Shown here: piece after piece, positions 33,363 through 47,031 of the stretch
Numbering within the stretch: the stretch's first letter is position 1
Layout: each line of letters opens with the position of its first letter
Source of the DNA: Parasponia andersonii
Lineage: Eukaryota > Streptophyta > Magnoliopsida > Rosales > Cannabaceae
Reading direction: 5' to 3'
DNA length: 64,000 bases
Assembly (NCBI GenBank): GCA_002914805.1
Contig: JXTB01000248.1
Span: 154,156 to 218,155, forward strand
The notes under the pieces: model-generated
Seen by the model: the letters and a program-made list of their open reading frames with translations, nothing else
Told to the model about the DNA's origin: nothing
Databases searched by the model: none
Translations under genes and position numbers: made by a program

Positions 33363-35224
33363 AAGGTAATTTTGAAAAAAAAAATAGCTCAATTAATTTC
33401 AACTTTAAAATGAAATGACCATTCCAGTGGCTCAACTTAGAAATAAAGGATTCTTGCATTTTGGTGTAGTACCTATTTTATTAAAATCTGTGTTCTTAAG
33501 TCTTTTTTGCCTAGCTAAAATATAGGAATTAGCTTCTTTTTAAGTATTTTGGCTACTCATCAAACCTAATGTCGGATCATGCAAAGTTCAAACTATTGAA
33601 TTGCCATAAAGGTGAGTAGTCTAAAATAATTGCTTATTCTAGCTATAAGACATTTCATATTAGATTTATTCTTTCATTCTGAGGGACTAAAACTAAAAGT
33701 AAAAGAATGAAGACTTGAAGTTAAAACTCATGCTCACATCAATGAGGACAATACATGATTGTAATGACAAAGACAAAAATACAAATGTGCTATAAACAGA
33801 AGCGAAGTCACCATAGTGCTCAATCATCCAATGGTCAATGAAAGTTTGAAATAGTGAGTTACATGAAGTGCTCTTACTTTTTCGTTCTTTTTGAAGAGAA
33901 ATGTTCAAAAAAAGTTCAGCCTCATATTCTCTTAAACCTCTTCTGGTAAGTCTAGGACTACCTTTAACTCCATAGGAAAGATAATGGAATGGACTGTCTC
34001 TCCACGAATAAGAATTTAAAAACATTATAAAATAATAAAAAAGTAAGAGCCAAAAAAAAAAGCAAAGCCAAAAGGAAAGGTGGAGAGTCCACAATAATTG
34101 GCATCAAATGCTTATGGGGATTCGCACTGTTGCTGAATTCCAAGATCTGCAATAACCATCAATTGTTCTTTATTTAATTATTTCTTATTTCTAAAAAGTA
34201 AAAAAAAGAAAAAAAAAAATTATAACCCACTCCTCACCCTTTTTCATTTTCCTTTTCTCAGCTTCCCCATTGGTGGAGCTCTCTCTCCCTAAGCTCTAGC
34301 TATCTGTTTGTCTCTCTCCTGGAGAGGGAAAGTGATAGTGATAAACAAAATCAACCGTACTAATAGTCTACGACACCAGCTGAGCTTGACATCCTCCTCT
34401 CCGAACAGAGAAAAACGAAACCCCAAAAAAAAAATATATCTTAAAAAAATCAAAAGACGAGAAAAAAAGAAGAGAGAAAAGACGCAGCCAATTAGGTCTT
34501 CGTCGGAAAGTTGCACCCAGAAAAAAAAAAAAAAAGTAACGCTCTGTTTTAGCTTTATCTCTCTCACTCTTCCACTACCACACGTACCTGTTTGGTGCGT
34601 ATAAGGTTTTGTTTTTTAATTTTTTTTTCTCTGCCATTTGGAGTTTCTTCGGTTACCCATGTTGGTGGTACGGACACGGATTAACAATGGGTTGGTTGAA
34701 TTTATTGGATTTAATCTCTGAATAGTTCAGTTTTGGGGTTTTTTTTGTAGTTTTGGGAGGTGGGTTTTGCTCCTTTTGTTCTGGGTATTTTTTTTAGTCT
34801 ATTTTTTTGGAGCCGTGAATTTTTGTTTGAAAATTCGGGGTTTTGTGAGCTTCTGAAGGGGTTTTAGGAACGAAAACGATGTTTTTTCAGGTGGTAGCGG
34901 AATTGAACTTCTAGTGTATTGTGTCTTGTTGATAGTTATGGCGGTGTGATGTTTAATTTGTATTGAACCGTGGAATCTACGGTTCTTTTGCACTAAGGTT
35001 TGGATTCTGAAGCTCTGGACAGTGGTTGACTGCTTTTGGGTTTTGAAGGTGTGGTGAGTTTGGGAAATTTCTGGTACCACTTTCAGAGGTTTCTTACTTT
35101 TTCATAGAAGGAAGAGTTTGGATTCAGCCGATTTGAATAACAATTTTGTGAAGGAGCTTTGAATTGATTGGTGGGGGTTATGGTTCGTTAGAGATTCTGG
35201 GGAAGTTTTAGTTAAGGAAACAAA
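33363..35224. promoter_or_regulatory. Upstream region and leader of the SANT/DUF3755 gene
   Basis: From 33363 to about 34200 the sequence is AT-rich with no gene. From about 34210 to 34345 there is a CT-rich stretch (GCTCTCTCTCCCTAAGCTCT), typical of plant core promoters and leaders. The region from there to the ATG at 35225 has few upstream signals and is probably leader, perhaps with an intron. I cannot place the transcription start. The reading frames seen here (34308-34604, 34799-35080) show no family features. Confidence 0.4.
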
Positions 35225-38200
35225 ATGGCAACTGAGTCGAACACAGGGTTTCACTGTGAGGAAACGTTGAGTTATGCTCTGAATCGACATGCGATCTCTT
35301 TTCAGTCCGGTGCCATTAACAGCACCTGCGAGATGCTTCCGATGGCGAATTACTATGGGGTGAATAGCAGTGCAGCAGCACCAGCAGGTATCGTGTTCTC
35401 GGGGAGTTCGAGCCTTATTAGCAACAATCCTGTCATTAGTCAGGCGGGCAATTCATCTAGTGGCTCGCTGCTTCTTGATTCCGTGCCAGGGCTCAAGCAT
35501 GATGCAGGCTTGGCTGTTGAATGGTCTGTGGAGGAACAGTGCAAGTTGGAGAGGGGCCTTGTCGAGTAGGTCATTCAGAAATGAGTTCTTTTAATTAGCT
35601 TGTTGGAATTTACTCTATCGTCTTTACTTGCTTGTTACTCATGATTCTTATACTGCTGATCCCTAATATATTTGCCGCTGAAAAGTTTTTGTTACATGAC
35701 TTTCGAAACTCTTGCTTTTTATTTTTAAAACCCCATGTACGAATCTTTGGATAGTCTCCGTGCAGAATATTTATTGATCTCGTAGAGTTGTTTTTGGTGC
35801 TGAATTGCCTGGTGTGTGTATAGTCATTGAAATTTGTACCACCACACGCATGCTGGTTCAGAACAATACTTACGGACCTCTGACTGCAATATACAGTTGA
35901 TAGAAAGTCACATGATGTGCTCTCAATGCACTAATCTGCTTTTTTATTCATTTTGTGGGTGGATGACGTACGATTGATATGCTTTTAGGAGTTTAATGGC
36001 TTAAATCATTTGTTTTAGGCTTCAGTTCGTCTAATAAATGTTACGACACCTCTGATACCTTCCTATTGTGTTGAGAGTTCCTAGTTTCTTTCTACAAGTT
36101 AAAATTGCATTGGTATGAATTTTGCTTCAGTTACTCATTTTCTCAATTTCAGTTTTTCATATCTGCCAAAATCTTGTTAGATGAACCACTGTCGTACCAG
36201 GTTGTCTATATAGTAATGCTCAATGTTTTCTTAACGTGTTAAATTTTTGTTGTTTCTTGTCCCAAATTTTAGTATTTATATGCTAGTTTTGCTTTGTATA
36301 TGTAGATACGCTAGTGAACCAAGCATAATGAAGTACATCAAGATTGCCGCCTTGTTGCGTGATAAAACTGTCCGTGATGTTGCGTTGAGGTGTAGGTGGA
36401 TGATGGTAGGGTCTTGACTCTTTTTAATTATGCATTTTGAGTTACTTTCATTGCTTGAGACATTTGATTCGGGAAATGGATGCTATATCTTATGTCTTTT
36501 GGGTTGCTAACAGCAGTAATCTTAGTGTAGTGTCTTTTTTTCACTACCTGTTATTATGAGTCGTTTTATGTCAAGATTTTTGGGTGGGTCGGTAGTCTCA
36601 CCATCTTCCATATTTGTAGTTGGTTAGTTATTTGGGTTCCTTCTACCACTTAGACTTTAGAGGTGTAAATGAATTGTGTAGAGTATTGTTAGTTGTCATG
36701 TAATGGGTTGTGTGGATTTTCAACCTCCCTCACCATGCAAACTAATTAATGGACTGCTACTATGTTGAAAACATCCATAATGGCTCTCTGTGTCCATAAT
36801 CATTACAGATTGGCAATAATCCTTTATTTGTCTTTAACATGTAGCAATAATTGGTATTGTTTGATAAGTATCCAGATCATGAATGTTTGGAATTGCAGTT
36901 TAAAATTGGATTCTTTGATATTAGTTGTTAAAGAACTTACCTTTTTCACCAAGTATATAGCATTATAATCATTTTATCTTGTGAACATGATGCATGCTAT
37001 ACCATATTTGTGTAACATAATCTCTATGTTTTTGAGTTTAACGTGCATTATGGAAACATTTCAGAGAAAGCGAAGAAAACCAGACGAACTTATAGTGGGG
37101 AAGAAGGTGAACAATAGAAAGGTATGTTTCTGAAATTTGTACATAGAGATGTGCTGTTAGTTATCATTCATTTTGTTATCTTATCTAGTCAACATTAAGT
37201 CATCTCTTTCGATACATTTTCTCTCTCATTCATTTTGTTGTAGCTCTCATTTTTCTTTTCATTGCTATTTTTTTGAGGACAGCTAAACCTCTTTTCTTTG
37301 GTTGAGATTCTTTCGTTAGTGTCCAATAAAGTTTCATTTTTTTTTAAAAAAAAATAAGGGAAGAAGAAGAAGAAGAAAAAGTTAATGTCTATAGTCATCT
37401 ACTTAAAGACCTAGGGTGGATATCTCTATAAGTTTTGATGTCATAGACTCATACTTTATGGTACCTCTAAGATTCAGCATCTAAGGACAATGATAACTGT
37501 AGTAAGGAACCAGTGGTATATGTTGAATATGTTGTTGTCGCCTGTTGGATGCTTTTGTCGATACTGAGAAAACACTGAACAGTCTAGTACAGAAGAGATC
37601 TAGAAAAAGTTAGTTCATTTTTCGATAACTAACCTTATCCTCTTGAACTATTTGCATTTCCCCCTACTGTTCTAACTAGACAATTGTTCTTTCTATGGTC
37701 AATGTATTTGTCCGTGCTTTGCCTAGTGTAATTGAATATTATATCTTATTAGTTTGGCTATAAGTAATAGGGTTGGCGAGAAGATTGAGATTTGGACATT
37801 TGATGTGCAGTGTCTTGTAATTCTCTGCAACTGTTTCAGGTTCACTAATATGGTTTAGAATGAAGTCCAATTTGATTCTAAGAACTTTTATGTTTTAGTA
37901 TAGTCTTAAGACTCTTAACTCCCATATCCTGAACAAGATTTAGAATATATTGTGCCTGGTCTGTGGAGGTTATATCATCATTTATTAGAATCNTTCTGTA
38001 ATTTACAGTTGGTGTGGACATATTTTACTGCTTTAATATGTGATTGCTTTGGATGGGGTCTTTCTCAAGTTTTTGCATATTCTCTTTGAAAAGTCAAGTC
38101 TTGCTAAAAGCTTGTGTATTTCGATATTTTCATTCAATTGAAGACAAGTTTGAGATATTATCTCATTGGCGTCTGTGATTAGTGCTAATCCAAGGTGCTG

Positions 38201-41200
38201 CCAACATAATTCTGCTTGATGCCTAGAAAACTCTTTTTTCTTCTTCACCCTCTCCCTTCTATCGCTGCACTTTGTCTCGTTTTATTTTGCACAATTGTTC
38301 ATAAGTAATAATAAAGAAGTTTAGTCTTAGAAGAACAAGTGCAGACGGAATAATAATGGAGGGCAAGTTCATCGTGTTAATCTCTTCTGCTTACCTCATT
38401 GGTTTTATATTTGTTACTTTATTCTGACTATGGTCAAGCCTGATCAAATTCTTCAATTCCTAGCTTCAACTTCCCTTGGTAAAAAAGAAAAATGTAATTC
38501 ATGACAAATTACATTAAAATCTGCAAATCAACCAGTCAGGGTTGAGCTTAGCTTAGCTTTGCCTAGCTTATCCTTTCTTTTTTTTCTCCCTCCCCCCCCC
38601 CTTCTCTCTTAAGCACTGTTCATGGGGAAAGTTATTATAATTTGAAATTCTACACCTCTTTGCATTCAACTGATTAATTTTGAAGAAGATAAGCTGTTTA
38701 AATTAGTTATGTTTGGGTGATTCATGAGGGGTAGTCAAGTAGTCAGCATCATGGTATGTCCAGTAGGTGGGAGAAAGAAGCTCACAAAGCTTTTTAGGTG
38801 TCCTAGTAATCATGCTCAGGAAACCTTGGGTTTGCAGGCCAAAACAGCTTGCAGTACTACTAAAAGAAGAAATTGGTTATAACAATTAACAACCCAAGGA
38901 CAAGCCTAAATAGCCAGCGAACAAGGGACATCAATGAATGGGAAATACCAAGATACATAAAGAAATAATGCTTGTTTTTCAAATTCTATCTTAAGAGAAG
39001 ATATAGGTAAAGATCATGCTGCAGATTTTGTTCCTGAAACTACTAGCCAACATCTGGATAAAAAAAAAAGTAAGAGGAGATCGAAGCATCGGGAGCAGCA
39101 TATCATGTTGAAAGCAAGACAGCAGAAGAAACTTCCGCGAAGAAGTGGTCAGAGATGGAACCCCAATTCATTAAATAAGAAATGTAGTCTCTATTAATAG
39201 TTAGAAGCCCTTGAAGAACCATTGGGGTGCTATGTCTTTGTGATCAAAATTCTGTCTAAACTTAAAAGTGTAGGACATAGGATGCATGTCTTGTCGGGGT
39301 CCTTTTCTTGATGTTAATGACTAGCAATTTATTTGTCCAAAGAAAAAGGACTTTACCATTTGTATTTCAATTCCTAAAATTTCTCTGACAATCTGGATTT
39401 ACTTGCACAATGTTGGAATATTAAATTGTACATTTTTACAATCAAAATGGAGATCTTGACAACCATATTTTTATTCTTGCATGATTTTGACCCTGGATGC
39501 TGAAGTTGTTATAAAACATAGCATAAAAGTTTATTTTTCAACTCAATTACATGAGTCTGAATACCATAGAGGGGTTCCTGTTTTAATTTATTGAATCATA
39601 TAATTTCTTTAGGATCTATTGTTGATTGAAGAACCAGTATTCTAAAGATCATGCTTCTTCAGGATAAGCTCGTGGAGACATCTTCAAAGACAAATTTAGC
39701 TTCAGTTCCAGCCTTCGATGTGGCTGGATATCCTTTTATAATGAATCACGTGGGCCAGAGTGAATGCTTGCCTTTTAAAGGTTAGTTGTGGTCTCCGTTG
39801 TTGATTGCTGTTACAGTATCTTATCTTTTTCTTTATCTTTTTTTTTTTAATTATTATTTTTTATTTTTTCTGAGTTTCTGTTATTAGTTTTTCTGAGGTA
39901 TTTCTTCTCTGGTAGTCTCAGGAATGAGTGGCGCAGCCAAGCACCTGCTGGAACAAAATGCTCAAGTTTTTAGTCAAATTACAGCTAATCTGTCTACATA
40001 TAAGGTAAATACAATCTAGCCATTTCTTATGTTGATTCTTTATCGGCTAATATGCTCAAGTTGTTGAAGTAAAGGATAAAAGCGATATGTTGCAAAATAA
40101 TTCTTTATCAATTGCTTTTTCAATGTATCATGCCCCGGGCGTTAAATTTCCTATGCATACATGAAATTGATCTATTGTGGCAGTTTAGTTTATTACTTAA
40201 TATTGCCAGAATAAGTCGCTCTTCATTCAAATCAGAAAGGATAAAAAGGAAAAATTTTAAATTAGTAAGAGGGTGTATCTGTGCACAAAAAGAAGTTAAA
40301 AAGCACTAGGAAACTAAAAGAATATGAACCAAAAGGGATATTTGTCTGCATGAAATCACGAGCTTAGTACCAACCACAATCTCTATGAGGTGCTATTTTG
40401 TACCTTCAGAACTGTTTTGGAAGGACGTCTTTTTTCTTTATCTCCTTTATAAAACAAAGTGTTGAAAAACGTCTTTTGTAGCTGCAATGTTATGTCTCTC
40501 AAAAAATCTTGCAGCTTTCTAATCTCTTCCTACACTTCTTTGACATGATACGTAAGTACTCTTTGACACTTGCTTTTCATAGATGATAGAACAAGTGTGG
40601 TGTGCCTCGATGTTATACGGCTAGCAAATCAACCTTTATGATGCAATAGAAAACCCTGTCACTGCAATACAGGACAATAGATAGCTATTAATAGGAGATT
40701 AAATTGTATACTTGTGCCTCTTTCATGCCACTGCATTCAGCAGAAGCAAGTGGGATTGACAGGCATTCTAGCACTTGTACTTACAGAACCCAGTTAGGAA
40801 CCAAGTATTAGTCAATTAAGAAATATATAACTATAAAACATCTGTATCTCAATTTCTGTTCCCTAATTAACCTTGAAAACTATAATACGAAAGACTAATA
40901 TTTAGTATAAAAAGTAAAATGCTGATACTGTTTAATTTTTCTAGTAACCCTTAAACTTGAGCTTGATAAGAAATGGACCAAAGTACATTAAGCTCAAAGT
41001 GTAAGCAGGTGAGCACCCCTTCTTGTGCACAGCTACTTCACATCTGGATGTCTATGCCTCGGGATATTTTAATTGTCACTTATGTAGTATCTTTCTAAAT
41101 CTTTCAGCACCGGAATACATCTAGTTAACTTCATAGGATATATTTTCTTAATAATATGAATGCGATCTTTTCTGAAAACAGCATTTTATTATATGATCAA

Positions 41201-41531
41201 TATTTTTCAACCCTTGAGGCCTGATATTTTATTTCATCACACAGTTACAGGACAACATTGACCTCTTTTGTCGAACGAGGAACAACATAATATCCATCCT
41301 GAATGAGTATGCAGATGATCTTAATTTCTTTACGTAAATTATACATTCTGCTAAGTACCTTTCTTTTTGCATCTGGGCTTGGGATTGTGAGTAGTTTTCT
41401 TGGTAAAATAACATTGCTCTTTATGTTGTTGCAGTATGAGACATATGCCTGGCATAATGAGCCAGATGCCTCCGCTTCCTGTAACCATTAATGAGGATCT
41501 TGCAAATAATATTTTGCCTAATTCAATTTAG
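35225..41531 (+). CDS. SANT/Myb-like protein with DUF3755-type C-terminus, seven exons
   Basis: Conserved plant nuclear-type protein of unknown function. Exons: 35225-35565, 36306-36405, 37065-37121, 39663-39780, 39916-40004, 41245-41306, 41435-41531. All introns are GT/AG and phases agree, giving 287 codons and TAG. Residues 1-95 are low-complexity Ser/Ala/Asn-rich. Residues 98-147 form a SANT/Myb-like helix-turn-helix (VEWSVEEQCKLERGLVEY, then KYIKIAALLRDKTVRDVALR and CRWMM). A basic RKRRK at 148-152 could be a nuclear signal. Residues 215-256 (KHLLEQNAQVFSQITANLST, then LQDNIDLFCRTRNNIISILN) match what I recall as DUF3755, followed by a Met/Pro-rich tail. The ATG fits the family N-terminus. 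The longest intron, 37122-39662, is about 2.5 kb and holds one N. Chromatin or transcription work is an inference from the SANT-like domain only. Confidence 0.9.
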
Positions 41532-42945
41532 GTAAGCTCTCATGTGAATGACTTGCGGAACTCGTACTGTGTTTGTGCACACTAGTGCACATGCTTATAA
41601 AAGCAGGGGCAAGGGAGAGTTGTGGAAAGGGGAAGACAATGTCTTTTCCATTTTTCATGTAGGTTTATTAACTGCTCTTTGTTGAAGTCCTTCCATATGA
41701 ACTCACAAATTTGAAGTATTTCTTCTCATAATCATGTGCCAAGTTGTTGCAATGCAGCATCAATTATGCCTTTCTTTTGATGTTTAATCTTTGTGAATAA
41801 TCTGTCTAGAAATTCATACTTCCAGATCAGCCAGATTTTCTTTTTTCTTCTGCGGTTGATTTTGCATTTGGGTTGTCTTTAGGTTCATTGGTTCTTGTCA
41901 TGTTGGCTGCATATGAATAATAATGCACTACAAATTTGGATGTAAAGAATTGATTTATTACCAATGCAAGAAGACAAATGGCTGACCTTGATGGGTGCCT
42001 AATTGTTGAGCTTCTCAGAGGAAGATCTCTTGCAAGAGTCTCAATTGTTGTGGTTGTCGTTTTTTTTTTTTTTTTTTTTTTTGGGGGGGGGGGAGCGGTT
42101 GGTTGGTTTGAAGTTGCATGCACTTAAGGAGCTTTTAGCTTATCTGAACTCCTATGATTCTGGGGCATCAAAGTAGTCTTTTGGTCTAGTGCTTTCTGGC
42201 TTATTTGTAATTGTCTTAACCTAGATGTACCGCTTGTTGTATAAGTAAAATTATTTTGGGCAGAATATGAGTGACATATGTACATGAAGTTGCTAATGTG
42301 ACTTATGTTGGTTACCTTGGTGTAATTCAGTGCCTTATTTTGTTGGACTTTATTGAGTCCATCCAAAGTTAACATGCGTGTCCCCTAGTATTATATCTTG
42401 TGATTATATTGATATTGAAGACAGATCAGTCAACACGTAGGCTGGGATGGGGCAAGACCCACAATGGCCATGGTGGCCTAGTATGGGCTGGCCATTTTAT
42501 GGCAAAGATTCATGTTTTAATTTTTATAAAGAAGAGAGAAAACTAGATGGAAGATTAATTTTTTAAATTGGTTGAAGTTGATGTGTATGTTTTAAAAGTT
42601 ATAATTAAATGTTCATTTTTTTTAAGTTTTAGTTGTGGAATATGTTGTATTTCTATTTTTGTCATTAAGTGAGTTGGATATTTAGTTATAAACTTTTGAA
42701 CTTGGTCCGATATTAAGTTTTAGACCAAAAATTATTCTACTAATTAATCATGCTGAAAAGAGAAAATTAGAAAGAGAAACAAAGTGTGTTTTGTAAGTGT
42801 ACTTTTTTTAGTAACTTATTATAATCGATAAATTGGACAATTTTTGCTATGGGACTATATTTTTATAGCAAAATGATCATTTAGATCAGATCCTTAAACT
42901 AAATTGAATTTTAGGGAGAGTTGGATTTTAAGGGAATATAGCAGA
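41532..42945. other. 3' region of the SANT/DUF3755 gene and spacer
   Basis: Directly after the stop codon comes GTAAGC, a consensus splice donor. A good acceptor, CTTCCAG, ends at 41825, so a 294-base intron in the 3' untranslated region is possible. The T-rich sequence from 41826 to about 42330 may be the terminal exon. It contains a run of 23 T followed by 11 G at 42060-42093. I see nothing else before the hAT element. Confidence 0.4.
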
Positions 42946-45900
42946 CAAGGTTTTAAAAAGTTTATTCGGGTTTGCTTTAGCTTGGCTAGCCTTAAGCCTT
43001 GACTTAAGGTAATAAAAAATCTCATAAAATTCATGAAATCATAGAAAAAAAGAGGAAACTCATAAAAATAAAGGTCTTACATAACAATATAGTAAAAAGA
43101 CATGATTGCATAACAAAGTTATAAAGTTCATGAAAATTACTAGTAAAATAATTCATAAAATCAAAAACTAAAGTCATTAAAACCATAAATCTTAATATTA
43201 ATAGCATAAGAATAAAACGTAGAAGTCTAAAAATGATTTTCTAACTCAAAGCCCTAGAAAGTCCTAATTCTCATTATTATCATCATTATTAAGGATCTTC
43301 AGAAGAATCATCATTTTGAATAGTTCAATCATCTTCTCCTTTATTCTCATCACCATATTCAAATTCTTCTTCATCATCCAAATTCGTCAGTGCTTTTTTT
43401 TTTTCCCTACATAATATATGAAGATAAATAACTTATAATATACATAATACTAGAATATAGTAAAGTATAATTTATACCTAAATGTACTTATATAATTGAT
43501 TATTTGATAAGATTTTGACAATAAATTATCATTGATGCGTTGTTTCTCCTTTTTTTTATCTTAGTCAGTCTTTTGGAACTTCCACTCACATCCTCTTCAT
43601 CAATTGCCTCATCCAAATCAATTATCCTAATTTCTTTATCATCTTCATCATTCATGTTTGCCACCCACTTCATCATCAGAAGATACATTTTCAACCATCA
43701 AAGGATCTTCTTCTTCCTTGCGTGATTGTGCCTTCATAAATTTGTACTTCAATTTTTTGTTGTATAAAATATAGACCAAAGTATTCATTCTAGTCATGGT
43801 TAGGCGATTTCTTCTCTTTGTATGCACTTGATTGAATGTACTCCAATTATGTTCACATGCCGATGATGAACAAGCATGACCTAGGACTCTTATCACAAAT
43901 GTTTTTAGTTTTGGAACTTCATCTCCAAATTGATTCCACCAATCAACTCTATGGTAAAAAAAGAGAAGAAATTGTACAAATAACTCTTATGTCTACAATA
44001 TTAAAGAGAAGCATACTATAAGTCAAGTGCATCCACCTAGTTGACGTGTTTAGTATGATCCAATGGTTGCTTTAAAGCCAAACAACTCTCGCTTGTATAT
44101 ATATATTCATCAAGTTGTTCATCGACTTTTGCATAGGCGGTTGGATTTGGTGTAAGTCTATCTATACATTTGTACAAGCCTAGCTTAATCTCTGGATGCT
44201 CAAAACAATCAGGACTCCATCTAAATCGAGGACTTAAGTAATATGCAGCAACATGTAAGTGGCGATGCAATTGTGGATCCCAATTGTAGTCAATAATATC
44301 CTAAATTTCCTTATAAACGATTAATCTCCATCTAAGTTCTTCATAATTTTTTCTTTTGCCACATCCATAGCACCATAAATAAATCCCATTGTAGGTGTCT
44401 TCTCACCATCAATTGACCTCAGGACTTCTACTAGAGGCTTTGTGGTTTTAATAGCATAAACCACACTAGGTCAAAATATTCTACCATTCATAACAACTTT
44501 CCACGCTGTTTTCCCTTCAGATTTTTTTGTCCATGCACGTGTTGACCATTGTTGAGAAATAAACATCACTTGTAAATGTTGTTTCACTTGATACGAGCTT
44601 TTTGAAGTCAAAAAGCGGTGGCAAATCGTGTAACAGTTGGTCGAACAATTTTCTCTTTGCAAACTTTCTCATTAGGCTCAAAACTCATTAATGGTTAGAG
44701 ATATAGTTGCTCACTTTCTTTGCCTTATTCAACGCATTTTTATATTATGGCAATTCTTTGATCCTCTATTCCATTAAGAGATTCCCAACTGCCTTTTATA
44801 CACTTACATTATCAGTTATCACTTGAATAACAAGATCTTCTCTAACTTCTCAACAACATCATCAAGCAATTTGAACAAGAAGTTTTCATCTTTTATACAA
44901 TCTGATGCATCAATTGTTTTCAAAAAAAAAAAAAAAAACTATCACATAATGATTGTTAATAAGGGAATTGATCAGGTCTCTATTTCTACCATCTGACAAT
45001 AGCGGAACTCCTATCCTCTTTCGTTCCTCATTCAATATCCATGTTCGCATCACATGCATAGTAAGAGCTTTCAATCCTCTACCATAATTTCCAAAAGATC
45101 GTACCATGTTGAAATATGAAGGACTTCTTGCGGCATTTATTGAGATTCCATTCTCAAAAAAGAATCTTCCAATGTCTAAACGAACTTGATTCAGTGCTCT
45201 TTCGTGGTGGCTAGAGTAATCGTTTTTACAATGGCACTGGGTGATTTTTCATCATCATCTTCATCCAAATCAACAACAAACGGATTCATAGGTTCCCGAA
45301 TTCCTCTAGAGGAAAGGCTGGTACCATGCGTATAAGAATTCATATCTTCAAATTGAGAACTACTGCTCCCGCTACTTAAATAAGCTCCTGAGTTCACCAT
45401 CTCATCAAATTTTCTTTGATTTAAATGCTTCAAATCACATGTAGTCAAGCATATCTTGTTTAGTTTCTTGCAGTACTTTAGGACATGATACTACATTTTC
45501 ACGTGTCCTCTAAGATGGTCTCTCAACCTCTTAACACCACCATAACCTTCTACAAAGCTTACACTTTAGGTAAACATATCATTTTTTCCACCTTCTTTTG
45601 GAACAGTAACTTGAACTCTATATTTCCATGCAAGACCATTTCTTTGGCCCTCTTACTTCCACCACTAACCCCAATCTCATCATCTATAGAACTTCTAACC
45701 ATTATATGCTACTTTAATCAACAAAAAGTGGGAAAAAAATATAGCTCTAAATCAATAACTCAATAGTAAAGTAAATAATATACTAGTGATGAGACACTGA
45801 AATCAATAACTCATAATATATGAAGATTTTTTTAGGCTGTAGTTGACACTCACCAATCAACGGAGGAGTAGTTGTCGTTGGTATTTCAAAGTGAAGAAGA

Positions 45901-46427
45901 AGAAAATTATTGGAAAAGAGAAGAAGACAAAGAAGCCAAGATTCTATGAGGAGTGAAGCCACTAACTCTCTATTAGAAGAGTGAAGAGGAAGGTGCCTAT
46001 TCTTTGTTGAGTCTCTATTCTAAGAGAAAGAAGGAGAGGAAGAGTGAAGTTGTCGTTGGAGATAGGAAAAATGGCTGCAACTGCAACTGCTTCAGATTAT
46101 AGTGAATGAGTCTGTTTTTCTTCTTAGGATTTTAGTTCTAAGTCTAAAAAGTTGGGTCTAAGTAATTTGTCCAACTAAACTAGTGAAAAAGGCTCAATTA
46201 AACTAAGAAAAATGCGCAGAACATTTAAAAAGAAGACACATGTTAGTTGGGCCTAAAAAATTGGCCTTATTGAAAAAGTCCATATTAGGGCTGCATGTAC
46301 GAAGCTTAAGTCTCATGCACCTTTATTGATGAGGCTTAAGCCTCTCAGAGGCCAACTAAAGCATAGCTTCAAAGGCGGTTCTCCTCCGTCGTCTCAAGAC
46401 GCATTTCAGATACCTTTTAAAACTATG
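42946..46427 (-). mobile_element. hAT DNA transposon, decayed
   Basis: The ends form an imperfect terminal inverted repeat: CAAGGTTTTAAAAAGT at the left and, reading inwards, CATAGTTTTAAAAGGT at the right. Subterminal similarity also exists, with TTTAGCTTGGCTAGCCTTAAG at the left against the reverse complement of the right end. The flanking 8-bp sequences ATAGCAGA and GCAGGAGA match at only 5 of 8 positions, so the target duplication is weak. Between the ends lies a decayed transposase gene on the minus strand. The length, 3,482 bp, is usual for an autonomous hAT element. It is old and inactive. Confidence 0.75.
43640..45702 (-). pseudogene. hAT transposase pseudogene
   Basis: On the minus strand a possible start at 45700-45702 (MVRSSIDDEIGVSGGSKRAK) leads into a degraded BED-zinc-finger-like stretch with SCPKV-like remnants. 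Then come CDLKHLNQRKFDEMVNSGAY (about 45440) and a DUF659-like part (FFENGISINAARSPSYFNMV near 45150, GNYGRGLKALTMHVMRTW near 45080). The C-terminal hAT dimerisation region at 43896-43650 has CSSSACEHNWSTFNQVHTKR and RMNTLVYILYNKKLKYKF. Frames change several times and stops are frequent. In the family this enzyme cuts and pastes the element; this copy cannot be functional. Confidence 0.8.
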
Positions 46428-47031
46428 GCAGGAGAAAAAATAAGAATAGTTATTTTCTAGACCAAATTCTGATCAAATAGTTGTTGAGTCTAATTTAAGT
46501 AGATTTGAGAATCTTGAACTTTTATTTGATATAACCACAAGCCAAAGGTGATCACTGCTAGAATTTAAGAAAAAACAATCCAAAATTTTATTGGATACAA
46601 CCCTGAGGTTTTTATCTAAAATAAAAACTCTCTCTTAGATGTTTATTTTAATATAAAATATTTATATGTTTCATTATATTTTCTAAGAGTTAACTACAAA
46701 AAAATACTCCCATGTCTGGCCTTTCTACAATAATGGGAGTTAATAAAAGAAAAGAAAGATATTTTACATGATAAAATAATGTGAGTTAATTTAAAAAAAA
46801 AAAGATATTTTAGAAGTAAGAATAATATATATATATATAATACAAAATAGCTTCTTTTTTTTATGCATATGGTGGAACAAAATTTAAAAAGTACATACTA
46901 GATTTAGCATATCATCCAAAATCCAGTATTAGCACAAATTTTTGTTCATAAGGTATTGGAAATGATCTTTGTCTCCTAGACTAACCAAAATGCTATCCTA
47001 ATCCATAATCCTTGGATTCATACTATTTTGA
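46428..47031. other. AT-rich spacer
   Basis: No gene, RNA or clear repeat is visible apart from a short AT microsatellite at about 46829-46840 and poly-A runs. Confidence 0.6.

Noticed and set aside
34308-34604. A 98-codon open frame upstream of the SANT/DUF3755 gene
   Set aside because: It consists of leader-type CT-rich and poly-A sequence, with no domain; it is more likely untranslated leader or chance.
42060-42093. A T-run followed by a G-run as a regulatory signal or telomere-like tract
   Set aside because: It is a single homopolymer pair, prone to sequencing and assembly error, with no repeat unit.
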